Assembly (NCBI GenBank): GCA_934168325.1
Contig: CAKPNG010000052.1
Span: 1-8,429, forward strand
Direction of reading: 5' to 3'
Length of the DNA stretch: 8,429 bases
Source: an uncultured Bacilli bacterium
GTDB taxonomy: Bacteria; Bacillota_I; Bacilli_A; RFN20; CAG-826
Shown here: positions 1 through 7,082 of the stretch, piece after piece
Position numbering within the stretch: the first letter of the stretch is position 1
Layout of the letters: every line of letters begins with the position of its first letter
Program-made: the position numbers and the translations under genes
Notes under the pieces: model-generated
What the model was told of the DNA's origin: nothing
Database searches by the model: none
What the model saw: only the letters and a program-made list of their open reading frames with translations

Positions 1-70
1 CCTCTTTTTATTTCTGCAAATTTAATTATAGGGCTCTTTTATTTTTTTATCGACCTACAAATATGAAACG

Positions 71-89
71 CAAACTCCAGTTTGTTTTT
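71..89 (+). terminator. Weak candidate intrinsic terminator of an upstream gene
   Basis: CAAAC (71-75) and GTTTG (80-84) form a 5-bp stem around the loop TCCA, followed directly by five T residues (85-89). The stem can extend by a G-T wobble, one mismatch and three A-T pairs. It sits just before the promoter of the next gene, where a terminator for an off-window gene would be expected. The stem is short and AT-rich, so it may be chance. Confidence 0.35.
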
Positions 90-91
90 AC

Positions 92-120
92 TTTAATAAT
101 TTTATTATTAAGTCTATAAT
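92..120 (+). promoter_or_regulatory. Sigma-A-type promoter of the nfnAB operon
   Basis: A perfect -10 box TATAAT lies at 115-120, with a weak -35 box TTTAAT at 92-97 and a 17-base spacer. Transcription would start near 127 and leave a leader of about 20 bases carrying AGGAGG (136-141) before the ATG at 147. The weak -35 and an imperfect dyad (90-113) filling the spacer suggest possible regulation by a DNA-binding protein; that part is inference. Confidence 0.6.
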
Positions 121-146
121 GGACTTGATAATTTTAGGAGGAATAT

Positions 147-989
147 ATGTTTAAAATTGTTAAAAAAGAAGTATTAAATCCTACAGTAACATATATGGAA
201 ATTGAAGCTCCATTTGTTGCTAAAAAAGCTAAAGCTGGACAATTTATTATCTTAATTGTCGAAGAAGGCGGAGAAAGAATACCTCTTACTGTTGCTGGCA
301 CTGACCCAGAGAAAGGCACTGTTAGCATTATTTTCCAAATTGTTGGTGCTACAACATTAAAATTGAATCACAAAGAAGTCGGCGATGAGCTTTACAGCTT
401 TGTTGGTCCATTAGGCAAGCCTAGCGAAGTAGAAGGTAAAAAGAATGTTGCAGTTATTGGTGGTGGAGTTGGTTGCGCTATTGCATTACCTGTTGCTAGA
501 GCGTTCCACGAACATGGTGCAAAAGTTACTTCGATTGTTGGCTTTAGAAATAAAGACTTAGTAATTTTAGAAAAAGAATTTAAAGATATTAGTGATAAGT
601 ACATTCTTATGAGCGATGATGGAAGCGTCGGTACAAAAGGTTTAGTTACTAATGCATTAGATGAATTACTCAAAAATGGCGAAAACTTCGATGAAGTCGT
701 AGCAATTGGACCTCTTATCATGATGAAATTTGTTGTTGCTACATGTAAGAAATATAACGTTCCATGTACTGTTTCAATGAACCCAATTATGATTGATGGA
801 ACTGGTATGTGTGGATGCTGCAGATTAACTGTTGGTGGAAAGACAAAATTTGCTTGTGTTGATGGACCTGATTTTAATGGTTATGAAGTTGATTTCGATG
901 AAGCAATGCAAAGAGGAACCATGTATAAAGCATTTGAAAGACATGCTTATGAAGAAGAATGTAATTTATTTAAAAAGGAGGTTAAATAA
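147..989 (+). CDS. nfnA: NfnA-type small subunit of NADH-dependent ferredoxin:NADP+ oxidoreductase
   Basis: This 280-residue cytoplasmic flavoprotein belongs to the ferredoxin-NADP reductase/PyrK-like superfamily. The N-terminal beta-barrel carries an FAD motif, RIPLT at 44-48. A Rossmann NAD-binding segment follows at 101-119 (VAVIGGGVGCAIALPVARA). The C-terminal [2Fe-2S] motif has Cys222, Cys225 and Cys237, with Asp217 where related PyrK proteins have the first Cys; an Asp ligand is, to my knowledge, typical of Nfn small subunits. In the family, this subunit handles NADH and the [2Fe-2S] cluster and pairs with NfnB to couple ferredoxin and NADH oxidation to NADP+ reduction, reversibly. The start is set by AGGAGG at 136-141, five bases before the ATG. 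The next gene begins two bases after the stop, and its ribosome site lies inside this gene, so translation is probably coupled. The main alternative name is sulfide dehydrogenase subunit (SudB), which is the same protein type. Confidence 0.88.
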   Translation: MFKIVKKEVLNPTVTYMEIEAPFVAKKAKAGQFIILIVEEGGERIPLTVAGTDPEKGTVSIIFQIVGATTLKLNHKEVGDELYSFVGPLGKPSEVEGKKNVAVIGGGVGCAIALPVARAFHEHGAKVTSIVGFRNKDLVILEKEFKDISDKYILMSDDGSVGTKGLVTNALDELLKNGENFDEVVAIGPLIMMKFVVATCKKYNVPCTVSMNPIMIDGTGMCGCCRLTVGGKTKFACVDGPDFNGYEVDFDEAMQRGTMYKAFERHAYEEECNLFKKEVK

Positions 990-991
990 TT

Positions 992-2395
992 ATGCCATTT
1001 AATATGAGACCTACTAAAAACCCAATGCCATCTCAAGAACCAAACGTTAGAAATAAGAATTTTAAAGAAGTTGCTATTGGTTACACTGAAGAAATGGCAA
1101 TTGATGAAGCAAAACGTTGTTTAAATTGCAAGAATAAACCATGTGTTGCTCATTGCCCTGTTAATATTAATATTCCTGGATTTATTCAACAAGTTGCTCA
1201 AGGTAATTTTGAAGCAGCTTATGATATTATTAGTGAATCATCATCTTTACCAGCAGTTTGTGGTAGAGTTTGCCCTCAAGAAACTCAATGTGAAATGAAA
1301 TGTACAAGAGGATTAAGACCTGGTAGTGAACCTGTTGCTATCGGACGTCTTGAAAGATTTGTAGCTGATTATCATAATGCACACTTTAATGGTGAAGTTA
1401 AAAAAGTTCCTAGTAATGGACATAAAGTCGCTGTTATTGGTAGTGGCCCTAGTGGATTAACTTGTGCTGGTGATTTAGCTAAAAAAGGTTATGATGTTAC
1501 AATTTTCGAAGCTTTACATTTAGCCGGTGGTGTTCTTGTTTATGGAATTCCTGAATTCCGTTTACCAAAAGCTATCGTTCAAAAAGAAGTTAATGGATTA
1601 AAAGCTTTAGGTGTTAAAGTTGAAACAAATATGGTTATTGGCCACGTTTTATCAATTGATGAATTGCAAAAAGAATATGGCTTCGAAGCTATTTTCATTG
1701 GTAGTGGTGCTGGTTTACCTAGATTTATGGGAATTCCTGGTGAAAACTTAAAAGGTGTTTATAGTGCTAATGAATTCTTAACTAGAACTAACTTAATGAA
1801 AGCTTATAAAGAAGGTAGTGATACTCCTATCGAACATGCAAAACGTGTTGCTGTTGTTGGTGGTGGAAACGTTGCAATGGATGCTGCTAGATGTGCAAAA
1901 CGTTTAGGCGCTGAAGAAGTTTATATTGTTTATAGAAGAAGTGAAGAAGAACTTCCTGCAAGAAAAGAGGAAGTTGAACACGCTAAAGAAGAAGGAATTA
2001 TTTTCAAATTATTAAATAATCCTGTTGAAATTCTTGAAGATCCAGAAACACATTTAGTCAATGGTATGAAATGTATTAAGATGGAACTTGGAGAACCAGA
2101 TGCTAGTGGTAGACGTAGACCTGTTGCAGTTGAAGGTAGTGAATTTATTTTACCTGTAGATTGTGTAATTATCTCTATTGGTACTTCTCCAAACCCATTA
2201 ATTAAATCAACTACAAAAGGATTAGATACTAATCCACATGGATGTATCGTAACTAAAGATGAATCTGGTTTAACATCTAGAGAAGGTGTTTATGCTGGTG
2301 GCGATGCTGTTACTGGTGCTGCAACTGTTATTCTTGCTATGGGTGCTGGAAAACACGCTGCTAAAGCTATTGATGAATATATTCAATCTAAATAA
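992..2395 (+). CDS. nfnB: NfnB-type large subunit (GltD-like) of ferredoxin:NADP+ oxidoreductase
   Basis: This 467-residue protein has the full layout of the glutamate synthase small-subunit family. Two [4Fe-4S] motifs come first: Cys43, 46, 51, 55 and Cys90, 94, 100, 104. An FAD-binding Rossmann motif lies at 146-162 with GSGPSG, then GGVLVYGIPEFRLP at 179-192. A NADP(H)-binding motif follows at 286-307 (GGGNVAMDAA), with VYRR at 313-316 as the likely 2'-phosphate contact, and a C-terminal FAD segment EGVYAGGDAVTGAA at 431-444. In the family, this subunit carries the bifurcating FAD, the NADP(H) site and the ferredoxin-side clusters. AAGGAGG (975-981) lies in the end of nfnA, ten bases before the ATG. 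Databases often label such genes gltD or gltA, but no glutamate synthase large subunit is present and the partner is an NfnA homologue, so I prefer the bifurcating transhydrogenase. A perfect bidirectional terminator follows 36 bases later. Confidence 0.88.
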   Translation: MPFNMRPTKNPMPSQEPNVRNKNFKEVAIGYTEEMAIDEAKRCLNCKNKPCVAHCPVNINIPGFIQQVAQGNFEAAYDIISESSSLPAVCGRVCPQETQCEMKCTRGLRPGSEPVAIGRLERFVADYHNAHFNGEVKKVPSNGHKVAVIGSGPSGLTCAGDLAKKGYDVTIFEALHLAGGVLVYGIPEFRLPKAIVQKEVNGLKALGVKVETNMVIGHVLSIDELQKEYGFEAIFIGSGAGLPRFMGIPGENLKGVYSANEFLTRTNLMKAYKEGSDTPIEHAKRVAVVGGGNVAMDAARCAKRLGAEEVYIVYRRSEEELPARKEEVEHAKEEGIIFKLLNNPVEILEDPETHLVNGMKCIKMELGEPDASGRRRPVAVEGSEFILPVDCVIISIGTSPNPLIKSTTKGLDTNPHGCIVTKDESGLTSREGVYAGGDAVTGAATVILAMGAGKHAAKAIDEYIQSK

Positions 2396-2431
2396 TTTAT
2401 AATTATTAATTAATATATAGATAGTAATAAT

Positions 2432-2467
2432 AAAAACGTAACTGTCGATTGATAGTTACGTTTTTTT
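2432..2467. terminator. Bidirectional intrinsic terminator between convergent genes
   Basis: The stem pairs 2432-2446 with 2451-2465: fifteen base pairs including one G-T wobble, with the core ACGTAACT/AGTTACGT and a four-base loop GATT. On the plus strand it ends in a seven-T run (2461-2467) after nfnB. On the minus strand the left arm reads as five T residues after the stem, so it can also end transcription of the lipoprotein gene, whose stop is about 60 bases away on that strand. One hairpin therefore serves both convergent units. Confidence 0.93.
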
Positions 2468-2526
2468 ACATTAGTTTAATAATAAGTACAATGTTTTATT
2501 TGAACCAAGAGATTAAGAATACTTTA

Positions 2527-4509
2527 TTAATCTTTTATAGAGACATTAATAAAGCCGTTATCATAATTATATTCACATGTATATGTTTTATTATTTTTAT
2601 CTTTAAAGGATGCACTAAAAGAATCGAATTTATTAACTTTTACTTCAACTTGATTTGATAAAGGACATGCTTGAGAATTATCTAATAATTTTGATAATGA
2701 TAATTTAATTAGATATTTGCCTTCTTTTTTTGGAAGATTATCGTTTGTAATATTACAATTTAATCCACTAAATGACATGTCTTTTCTTTCATAATTAACA
2801 GTGTTAAAACCATTAAGAATATATTCACCACCACCAATTGATGCTTTAATTGTATAGTTACTTTTTTCTCGAAATAGTACACTTTTTTTGACACCAAAAG
2901 AAATACCATTAAAATCTATTGAATTATTTGTAAAATTAACGCTATTATCAACTTTATTTAAATTAATTAATGGTTCACGATTGTTTATTTTTGGAAGTTC
3001 GTTATACGAAATAGAAGGATACGAATTAATTTTGTCATCAATATTTTTATAAGCATTAAACATTTTCACGTGATCATTTAAAAAGTTTTTCTTAAAATTT
3101 TCAAATGTAAGTGCATCATTATAAACTTCTCTATAAGAAAGATATAGCCTGTTAACATTGCTTAAAATATAGCCTCTAGCTATATCATAAAAATTATTTG
3201 TTACATTATTATTAAATGTAATATTGTTTTTATTCATAAAATCTTCGAATAGATCAAGATTATTGGAATAGTCTTTTTCTCTAAAAGTTAATGTTATTCT
3301 AGAATCAATTTTTCTTGCATCACCATAAAAATAAAACCACTCGTTGAATCTAAAAAGATTTGATACTGTGCTAGATAAGATTAAATTTCCATCTAAATCG
3401 TAAAATTTTCCATCTTCATTATTAAATCTACATATTCCGTATTCTTTTGTATAAATATCATCTGGATAAATTTTAATACCATTATTTAATAAAATATAAT
3501 CCCCATTATTTTTATTAAGAAAATAATTAAAATCATTTGTTTTATTATTTGCTACTATTTTTTGAATGCCGTTAAGAACAACTGGACTTATTTCTAATAT
3601 TCCAGAATAGTTATAATTTAAGTGATTTAAAGAACAAAAATTTTTTGATAAATAAGCAAAATCATCATTTTTTGCTTCTTGATTACTACTAACAGGAGTA
3701 CCGTCGTTTCTTTTGATAATAGTATTTAAGTTTGTTATGTAAATTTCATGATTTTTTTGTTCATTCATTAAGCTAATATAAATAGAATTATTAGTAAAAT
3801 CATATGTACCTTCTTTACTAATAATAGGATTGTTTATATTTGCTCTATATTCAAAGCCATTCCATAGTTTGTCGCCACCTTTATATGCTACAGATGTACG
3901 AAGTATATTATTATAAAATTCAATATTATTAAAATAATAATAAGTATTAGGAATATACTCGATAATATTTCCATAATTTGGTGAAACATCAATCATTTTA
4001 ACGACTTCTCTACCATAATCATCATAATAAAGTTCTATATCAAAATTATGATCTTCCTTTTTAGAATAGACATGGACTATATCATTATTGCCATCATAAG
4101 TTAAAACATCGATATCATTATCATTAAAATCTTTTCGAACTGCTTTATTTAAAACTGTAATATTATTAATACAGTTATCAACGATATTAATGGCTTGATC
4201 TCTCATTGAATCAAGATAATTTACATAAACATCGAATAAATTATTCTCTTCTTCGTATAATCCAAACATATCAGTAGTAAGTTCGTATGGATTACTTGCA
4301 GCTTTACTAGATGATTCACATTTTCTTATTTTTTGTATCTTTTTTTCTCCGAAAGAAAAATTAAAACTAAAATCTGCGTTTTTTAATCGATTTTTTGAAA
4401 AAGTTATTTCATCTAAATAATCAACATTTTGATAATTATTATTTGAGCATCCACTAATTGATAATGTAGAAAGTATTAATCCTATTATTAATAAACATTT
4501 ATTGTTCAT
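2527..4509 (-). CDS. Large Asn-rich lipoprotein of unknown function
   Basis: I do not recognise a family for this 660-residue protein. It begins with a lipoprotein signal: Asn-Asn-Lys, a hydrophobic stretch (residues 6-18) and the lipobox ISGC with Cys21 as the lipidated residue. It is therefore expected to be anchored on the outer face of the membrane. No further membrane segment is evident. Asparagine makes up roughly one residue in six, and Tyr, Phe and Asp are common. Residues about 410-500 look helical and charged. The last ~140 residues are rich in beta-strand patterns, and KKEGKYLIKLSLS (594-606) followed by VEVKVNK (621-627) resembles the final strands of an Ig-like sandwich; this is only an impression. 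Seven cysteines remain besides Cys5 and Cys21 (64, 113, 292, 360, 585, 615, 645), which is many for an exported Gram-positive protein. The start is supported by AAAGGAGG (complement of 4518-4525), eight bases upstream. It is transcribed alone, divergent from the CNNM pair, so context does not reveal its role. Confidence 0.82.
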   Translation of the reverse strand: MNNKCLLIIGLILSTLSISGCSNNNYQNVDYLDEITFSKNRLKNADFSFNFSFGEKKIQKIRKCESSSKAASNPYELTTDMFGLYEEENNLFDVYVNYLDSMRDQAINIVDNCINNITVLNKAVRKDFNDNDIDVLTYDGNNDIVHVYSKKEDHNFDIELYYDDYGREVVKMIDVSPNYGNIIEYIPNTYYYFNNIEFYNNILRTSVAYKGGDKLWNGFEYRANINNPIISKEGTYDFTNNSIYISLMNEQKNHEIYITNLNTIIKRNDGTPVSSNQEAKNDDFAYLSKNFCSLNHLNYNYSGILEISPVVLNGIQKIVANNKTNDFNYFLNKNNGDYILLNNGIKIYPDDIYTKEYGICRFNNEDGKFYDLDGNLILSSTVSNLFRFNEWFYFYGDARKIDSRITLTFREKDYSNNLDLFEDFMNKNNITFNNNVTNNFYDIARGYILSNVNRLYLSYREVYNDALTFENFKKNFLNDHVKMFNAYKNIDDKINSYPSISYNELPKINNREPLINLNKVDNSVNFTNNSIDFNGISFGVKKSVLFREKSNYTIKASIGGGEYILNGFNTVNYERKDMSFSGLNCNITNDNLPKKEGKYLIKLSLSKLLDNSQACPLSNQVEVKVNKFDSFSASFKDKNNKTYTCEYNYDNGFINVSIKD

Positions 4510-4556
4510 TATTATTGCCTCCTTTAATTAGATTATTAATTCTTCTATTTCCATAC

Positions 4557-4585
4557 ATTATAAACCTTTTTAGATCTGATTATTA
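4557..4585 (-). promoter_or_regulatory. Candidate promoter of the lipoprotein gene
   Basis: On the minus strand a perfect TATAAT (complement of 4557-4562) lies 47 bases upstream of the lipoprotein ATG. The region 17 bases further upstream (complement of 4580-4585) reads TAATAA, a poor -35. It lies back to back with the plus-strand promoter at 4598-4625. No other good -10 is seen in this divergent gap, but the AT-rich setting makes such boxes common. Confidence 0.4.
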
Positions 4586-4597
4586 TATAGATATATG

Positions 4598-4625
4598 TTG
4601 ATTTTTAGATAAATTTTTTTATAAT
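4598..4625 (+). promoter_or_regulatory. Sigma-A-type promoter of the CNNM gene pair
   Basis: TTGATT (4598-4603) and a perfect TATAAT (4620-4625) are separated by 16 bases. The predicted start near 4632 leaves a leader of only about 20 bases, containing GGAG (4637-4640) before the GTG start at 4652. No separate promoter or terminator is seen between the two CNNM genes, so this promoter should serve both. Confidence 0.65.
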
Positions 4626-4651
4626 AGTAAATTAATGGAGAAAAAGAGTAA

Positions 4652-5776
4652 GTGGATCCGCGGTGTTTAGTATTAACTGAAAGTGTGTCATCTGAGAATT
4701 TAAATACAGTATGGGGCATGCCTAGTTGGTGTGCTTGGATAATAATAGCAATACTTTTATTTGTGAGTGCTATTTTTAGTGCGAGTGAAAATGCTTATTC
4801 TAATTGTAATAAGTATCATTTTAAAGTTTTAGCTAATAAAGGTAATTTCACTGCTAAGTTAGTTACTAATTTAGTTGATAAATTTGATAATACCTTAATT
4901 ACTGTTTTAGTTGGTAATAATATTGTTCAAACTCTTATGTCATTCTTAAGTGCTATCTTATTTTATAATTTATGTGAAATATATAATTTAGGTAATGGTG
5001 TTGAAGCTATTTTATCTACAGTTGTAATGGCTTTTTTAGTTTATATTGTAAGTGATACATGTCCTAAAATTTTATCTAAAGCAATTCCTAATAGAATGGC
5101 ATGTATTTTAGCTTATCCTGTAACATTAACTTATTATTTATTATTTCCAATTATAATAATATTTAAATCATTTTTATGGCTAGTTCATAAAATATTTAAG
5201 ATACAAGATGAAAATTTATTATCTAAAGAAGATTTGATGCATTCTGTTAATGTAGCTATTAATGATGAAGATACTGATTTAGAAGAAGATGAAAAGAAAG
5301 CGAATTTATTTGAGAATGATGAAAAAGAATTAATTGATAATGCATTTAAGTTTGATACTTTAAAAGTTTCTAATGTATATACAAATAAAGATAAAGTTTT
5401 ATCTCTAAATATTAATAAATTAACTCTGGATAAATTAAATAAAGTTATTTCAAATACTGATTATAGTCGTATACCAATTTATGATGATGATGAATCTGAT
5501 ATTATTGGTATTTTAGTTGTTAAGAAATATTTTGAAGAATATAGTATTGATCCTCATTTAGAGATTAGATCTATTTTAGTAAAACCAATTATTATAGATA
5601 TTAATGAAAATATTGATGATGCTTTAGAAACATTAAAGAAAGAACAAACTCATTTAGCAATTGTTTTTGATAAAGATGTTTATTGTGGGATTATCACTAT
5701 GGAAGATATTTTAGAAGAATTAGTTAAAGATATTGATGAAAAACCTATTAAAAGGAGACTAATTATCCATGAATAG
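4652..5776 (+). CDS. CNNM/CorC-family (DUF21 + CBS) membrane protein, short form
   Basis: This 374-residue protein has the DUF21 layout: a short N-terminal segment, then membrane segments near 28-45, 80-108, 115-137 and 150-176. Family motifs are visible as SASEN (43-47), VGNN (87-90) and PK (138-139). A CBS pair follows at about 238-355, with SRIPIYDDD (272-280) and GIITMEDILEELV (346-358). CNNM/CorC proteins move or sense divalent cations, usually exporting Mg2+. Differences from the usual family: the MTPR motif opening the CBS region is replaced by YTNK (243-246), the GE of the GE..PK motif is SD (134-135), the C-terminal CorC_HlyC domain is absent, and residues 204-230 form a strongly acidic linker. 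The start is GTG, with an in-frame TAA immediately before it and GGAG eleven bases upstream; the next ATG (4718) would remove part of the N-terminal segment and lacks a ribosome site. It overlaps the next gene by eight bases. Confidence 0.85.
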   Translation: MDPRCLVLTESVSSENLNTVWGMPSWCAWIIIAILLFVSAIFSASENAYSNCNKYHFKVLANKGNFTAKLVTNLVDKFDNTLITVLVGNNIVQTLMSFLSAILFYNLCEIYNLGNGVEAILSTVVMAFLVYIVSDTCPKILSKAIPNRMACILAYPVTLTYYLLFPIIIIFKSFLWLVHKIFKIQDENLLSKEDLMHSVNVAINDEDTDLEEDEKKANLFENDEKELIDNAFKFDTLKVSNVYTNKDKVLSLNINKLTLDKLNKVISNTDYSRIPIYDDDESDIIGILVVKKYFEEYSIDPHLEIRSILVKPIIIDINENIDDALETLKKEQTHLAIVFDKDVYCGIITMEDILEELVKDIDEKPIKRRLIIHE

Positions 5777-7082
5777 GGAATTATTAATCACTATATATAT
5801 TTGTGTTTTAGTTATATTCTTTTTATTAAGTTTCTTTTTTAGTAGTTCTGATATGGTTTATGGTAGTGTTGATATATTACATTTAGAATCTGAATTAAAA
5901 AAGAATAATAAAAAGAGTGTTAAATATGCTTATCAATTGACAAGAGGTTATGATAATACAATATCAACTATTTTATTTTTAAATGATACTGTTAATGCTG
6001 GTATTGATTCTGTTGCTACTCTTTTAGGAGTTAATTTAGCTTATGTAGTTTTGGTAAATCCAAGTAGTGCAATTACTGAAAATTGGGGCTTAGTTGCTTC
6101 TATGATTGCTTTAATTTTAAAGATTGTTTTTGGAGAAATCACTGCTAAATCCATAGGAAAAATTTTTAATTTTAAATTTTCTATCTTATATAGCAAAATA
6201 ATTAATGCCTTAAATTATATATGCTTACCTATTACTTTTTTAGTTGCTAACTTTGGTAAATTAATAACTTATCCTATTACTCATGGAGTTACAGATATTG
6301 AAATAAGTGAAGATGATTTACATGAGATGGTTGACGATATTAAAGACCAAGGATCAGTTGATGAAGAAAAAGCTAATTTATTACACGATACTATTACTTA
6401 TACTCAAACTGAAGCCTATGAAATTATGACTCCTAGAGTTGATATTTATGCTATAGATATTGATGATGATATTGATGAAATAATGGAAGATCCAAATTTA
6501 TTTAAATATAGTAGAGTTCCAGTTTATGAAGGGACTATTGATAATATTATTGGATTTGTTAAAACTAGAGCATTAATGTTAGCTAAAATTAATAACGTAA
6601 ATATTAATTTAAAAGAAATATTACATGAGCCTTTAAGATTTCCTCGTTCAATTGAAATAAATGACGTATTAAAAGAATTTAAAAAGAAGAAACAACACTT
6701 TGCTCTTATTATGGACGAATATGGTGGTGTTGAAGGAATTTTAACTTTAGAAGATATCTTAGAGGAATTAGTTGGTGAAATTTGGGATGAAAAAGATGAT
6801 CCTGATACAATTTATACTAAAAGAAATGATGGTACTTATATTGTAGATGGTAAATTAAATCTTGAAGATTTTTGTGAATTATTTGATTTAGATTATGATA
6901 AACTCGATACAGAATATGTCACAATCGGTGGATTCTGTGTTGAACTTTTAGATGATAAATTTGCTAAATTAAATGATGTTATTGAATATAAAAATTTAGA
7001 AATGAAAGTTATCGCATTAGATAAGAATGGTTCTATTGATAAATTATTAATTAAAGTTAATAAAAAAGAAGAAGACGATTAA
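5769..7082 (+). CDS. CNNM/CorC-family (DUF21 + CBS + CorC_HlyC) membrane protein, full-length form
   Basis: This 437-residue protein has all three usual domains of the HlyC/CorC family. The DUF21 membrane domain covers about 1-180, with membrane segments near 6-25, 62-95, 105-122 and 140-162 and the motifs SSSD (25-28) and GEITAK (122-127). The CBS pair covers about 217-340, with IMTPR (219-223), YSRVPVYEG (247-255), MDEYGGVEG (315-323) and LEDILEELVGEI (327-338). The CorC_HlyC domain (about 350-430) has YIVDGKLNLED (357-367). Relatives such as staphylococcal MpfA and archaeal CNNM proteins export Mg2+, so a cation-efflux role is likely but not proven. The GNN motif seen in its neighbour is LND here (71-73), and the usual Pro of GE..PK is Ala126. 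AAAGGAG (5751-5757) precedes the ATG by eleven bases within the upstream gene, and the eight-base overlap implies translational coupling. The name hemolysin, common for this family, is misleading. Confidence 0.9.
   Translation: MNRELLITIYICVLVIFFLLSFFFSSSDMVYGSVDILHLESELKKNNKKSVKYAYQLTRGYDNTISTILFLNDTVNAGIDSVATLLGVNLAYVVLVNPSSAITENWGLVASMIALILKIVFGEITAKSIGKIFNFKFSILYSKIINALNYICLPITFLVANFGKLITYPITHGVTDIEISEDDLHEMVDDIKDQGSVDEEKANLLHDTITYTQTEAYEIMTPRVDIYAIDIDDDIDEIMEDPNLFKYSRVPVYEGTIDNIIGFVKTRALMLAKINNVNINLKEILHEPLRFPRSIEINDVLKEFKKKKQHFALIMDEYGGVEGILTLEDILEELVGEIWDEKDDPDTIYTKRNDGTYIVDGKLNLEDFCELFDLDYDKLDTEYVTIGGFCVELLDDKFAKLNDVIEYKNLEMKVIALDKNGSIDKLLIKVNKKEEDD

Noticed and set aside
1..66. Frame open from the window edge to a TGA at 64-66, possibly the tail of an upstream gene just before the candidate terminator
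   Set aside because: Only 21 codons are visible with no recognisable motif, and another frame is also open here, so coding cannot be supported.
63..119. 18-codon frame (MKRKLQFVF...) resembling a signal peptide
   Set aside because: There is no ribosome site before its ATG, it ends inside the -10 box of the nfnAB promoter, and the hydrophobic look follows from the AT-rich sequence.
147..989. Dihydroorotate dehydrogenase electron-transfer subunit PyrK
   Set aside because: No pyrD or other pyrimidine gene is nearby, and the cluster motif carries Asp in place of the first Cys, as in Nfn small subunits.
992..2395. Naming the large subunit as glutamate synthase small subunit (GltD)
   Set aside because: No large glutamate synthase subunit is present, and the gene is tightly coupled to an NfnA-type partner.
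2449..2658. Open frame of 69 codons on the plus strand
   Set aside because: It starts with TTG inside the terminator hairpin, has no ribosome site, and runs antisense to the end of the lipoprotein gene.
4654..4663. GGATCCGCGG, two overlapping restriction-type palindromes at the CNNM start, suggesting a cloning junction
   Set aside because: The reading frame runs through it into a normal DUF21 domain, with a fitting promoter and ribosome site upstream, so it looks like chance.
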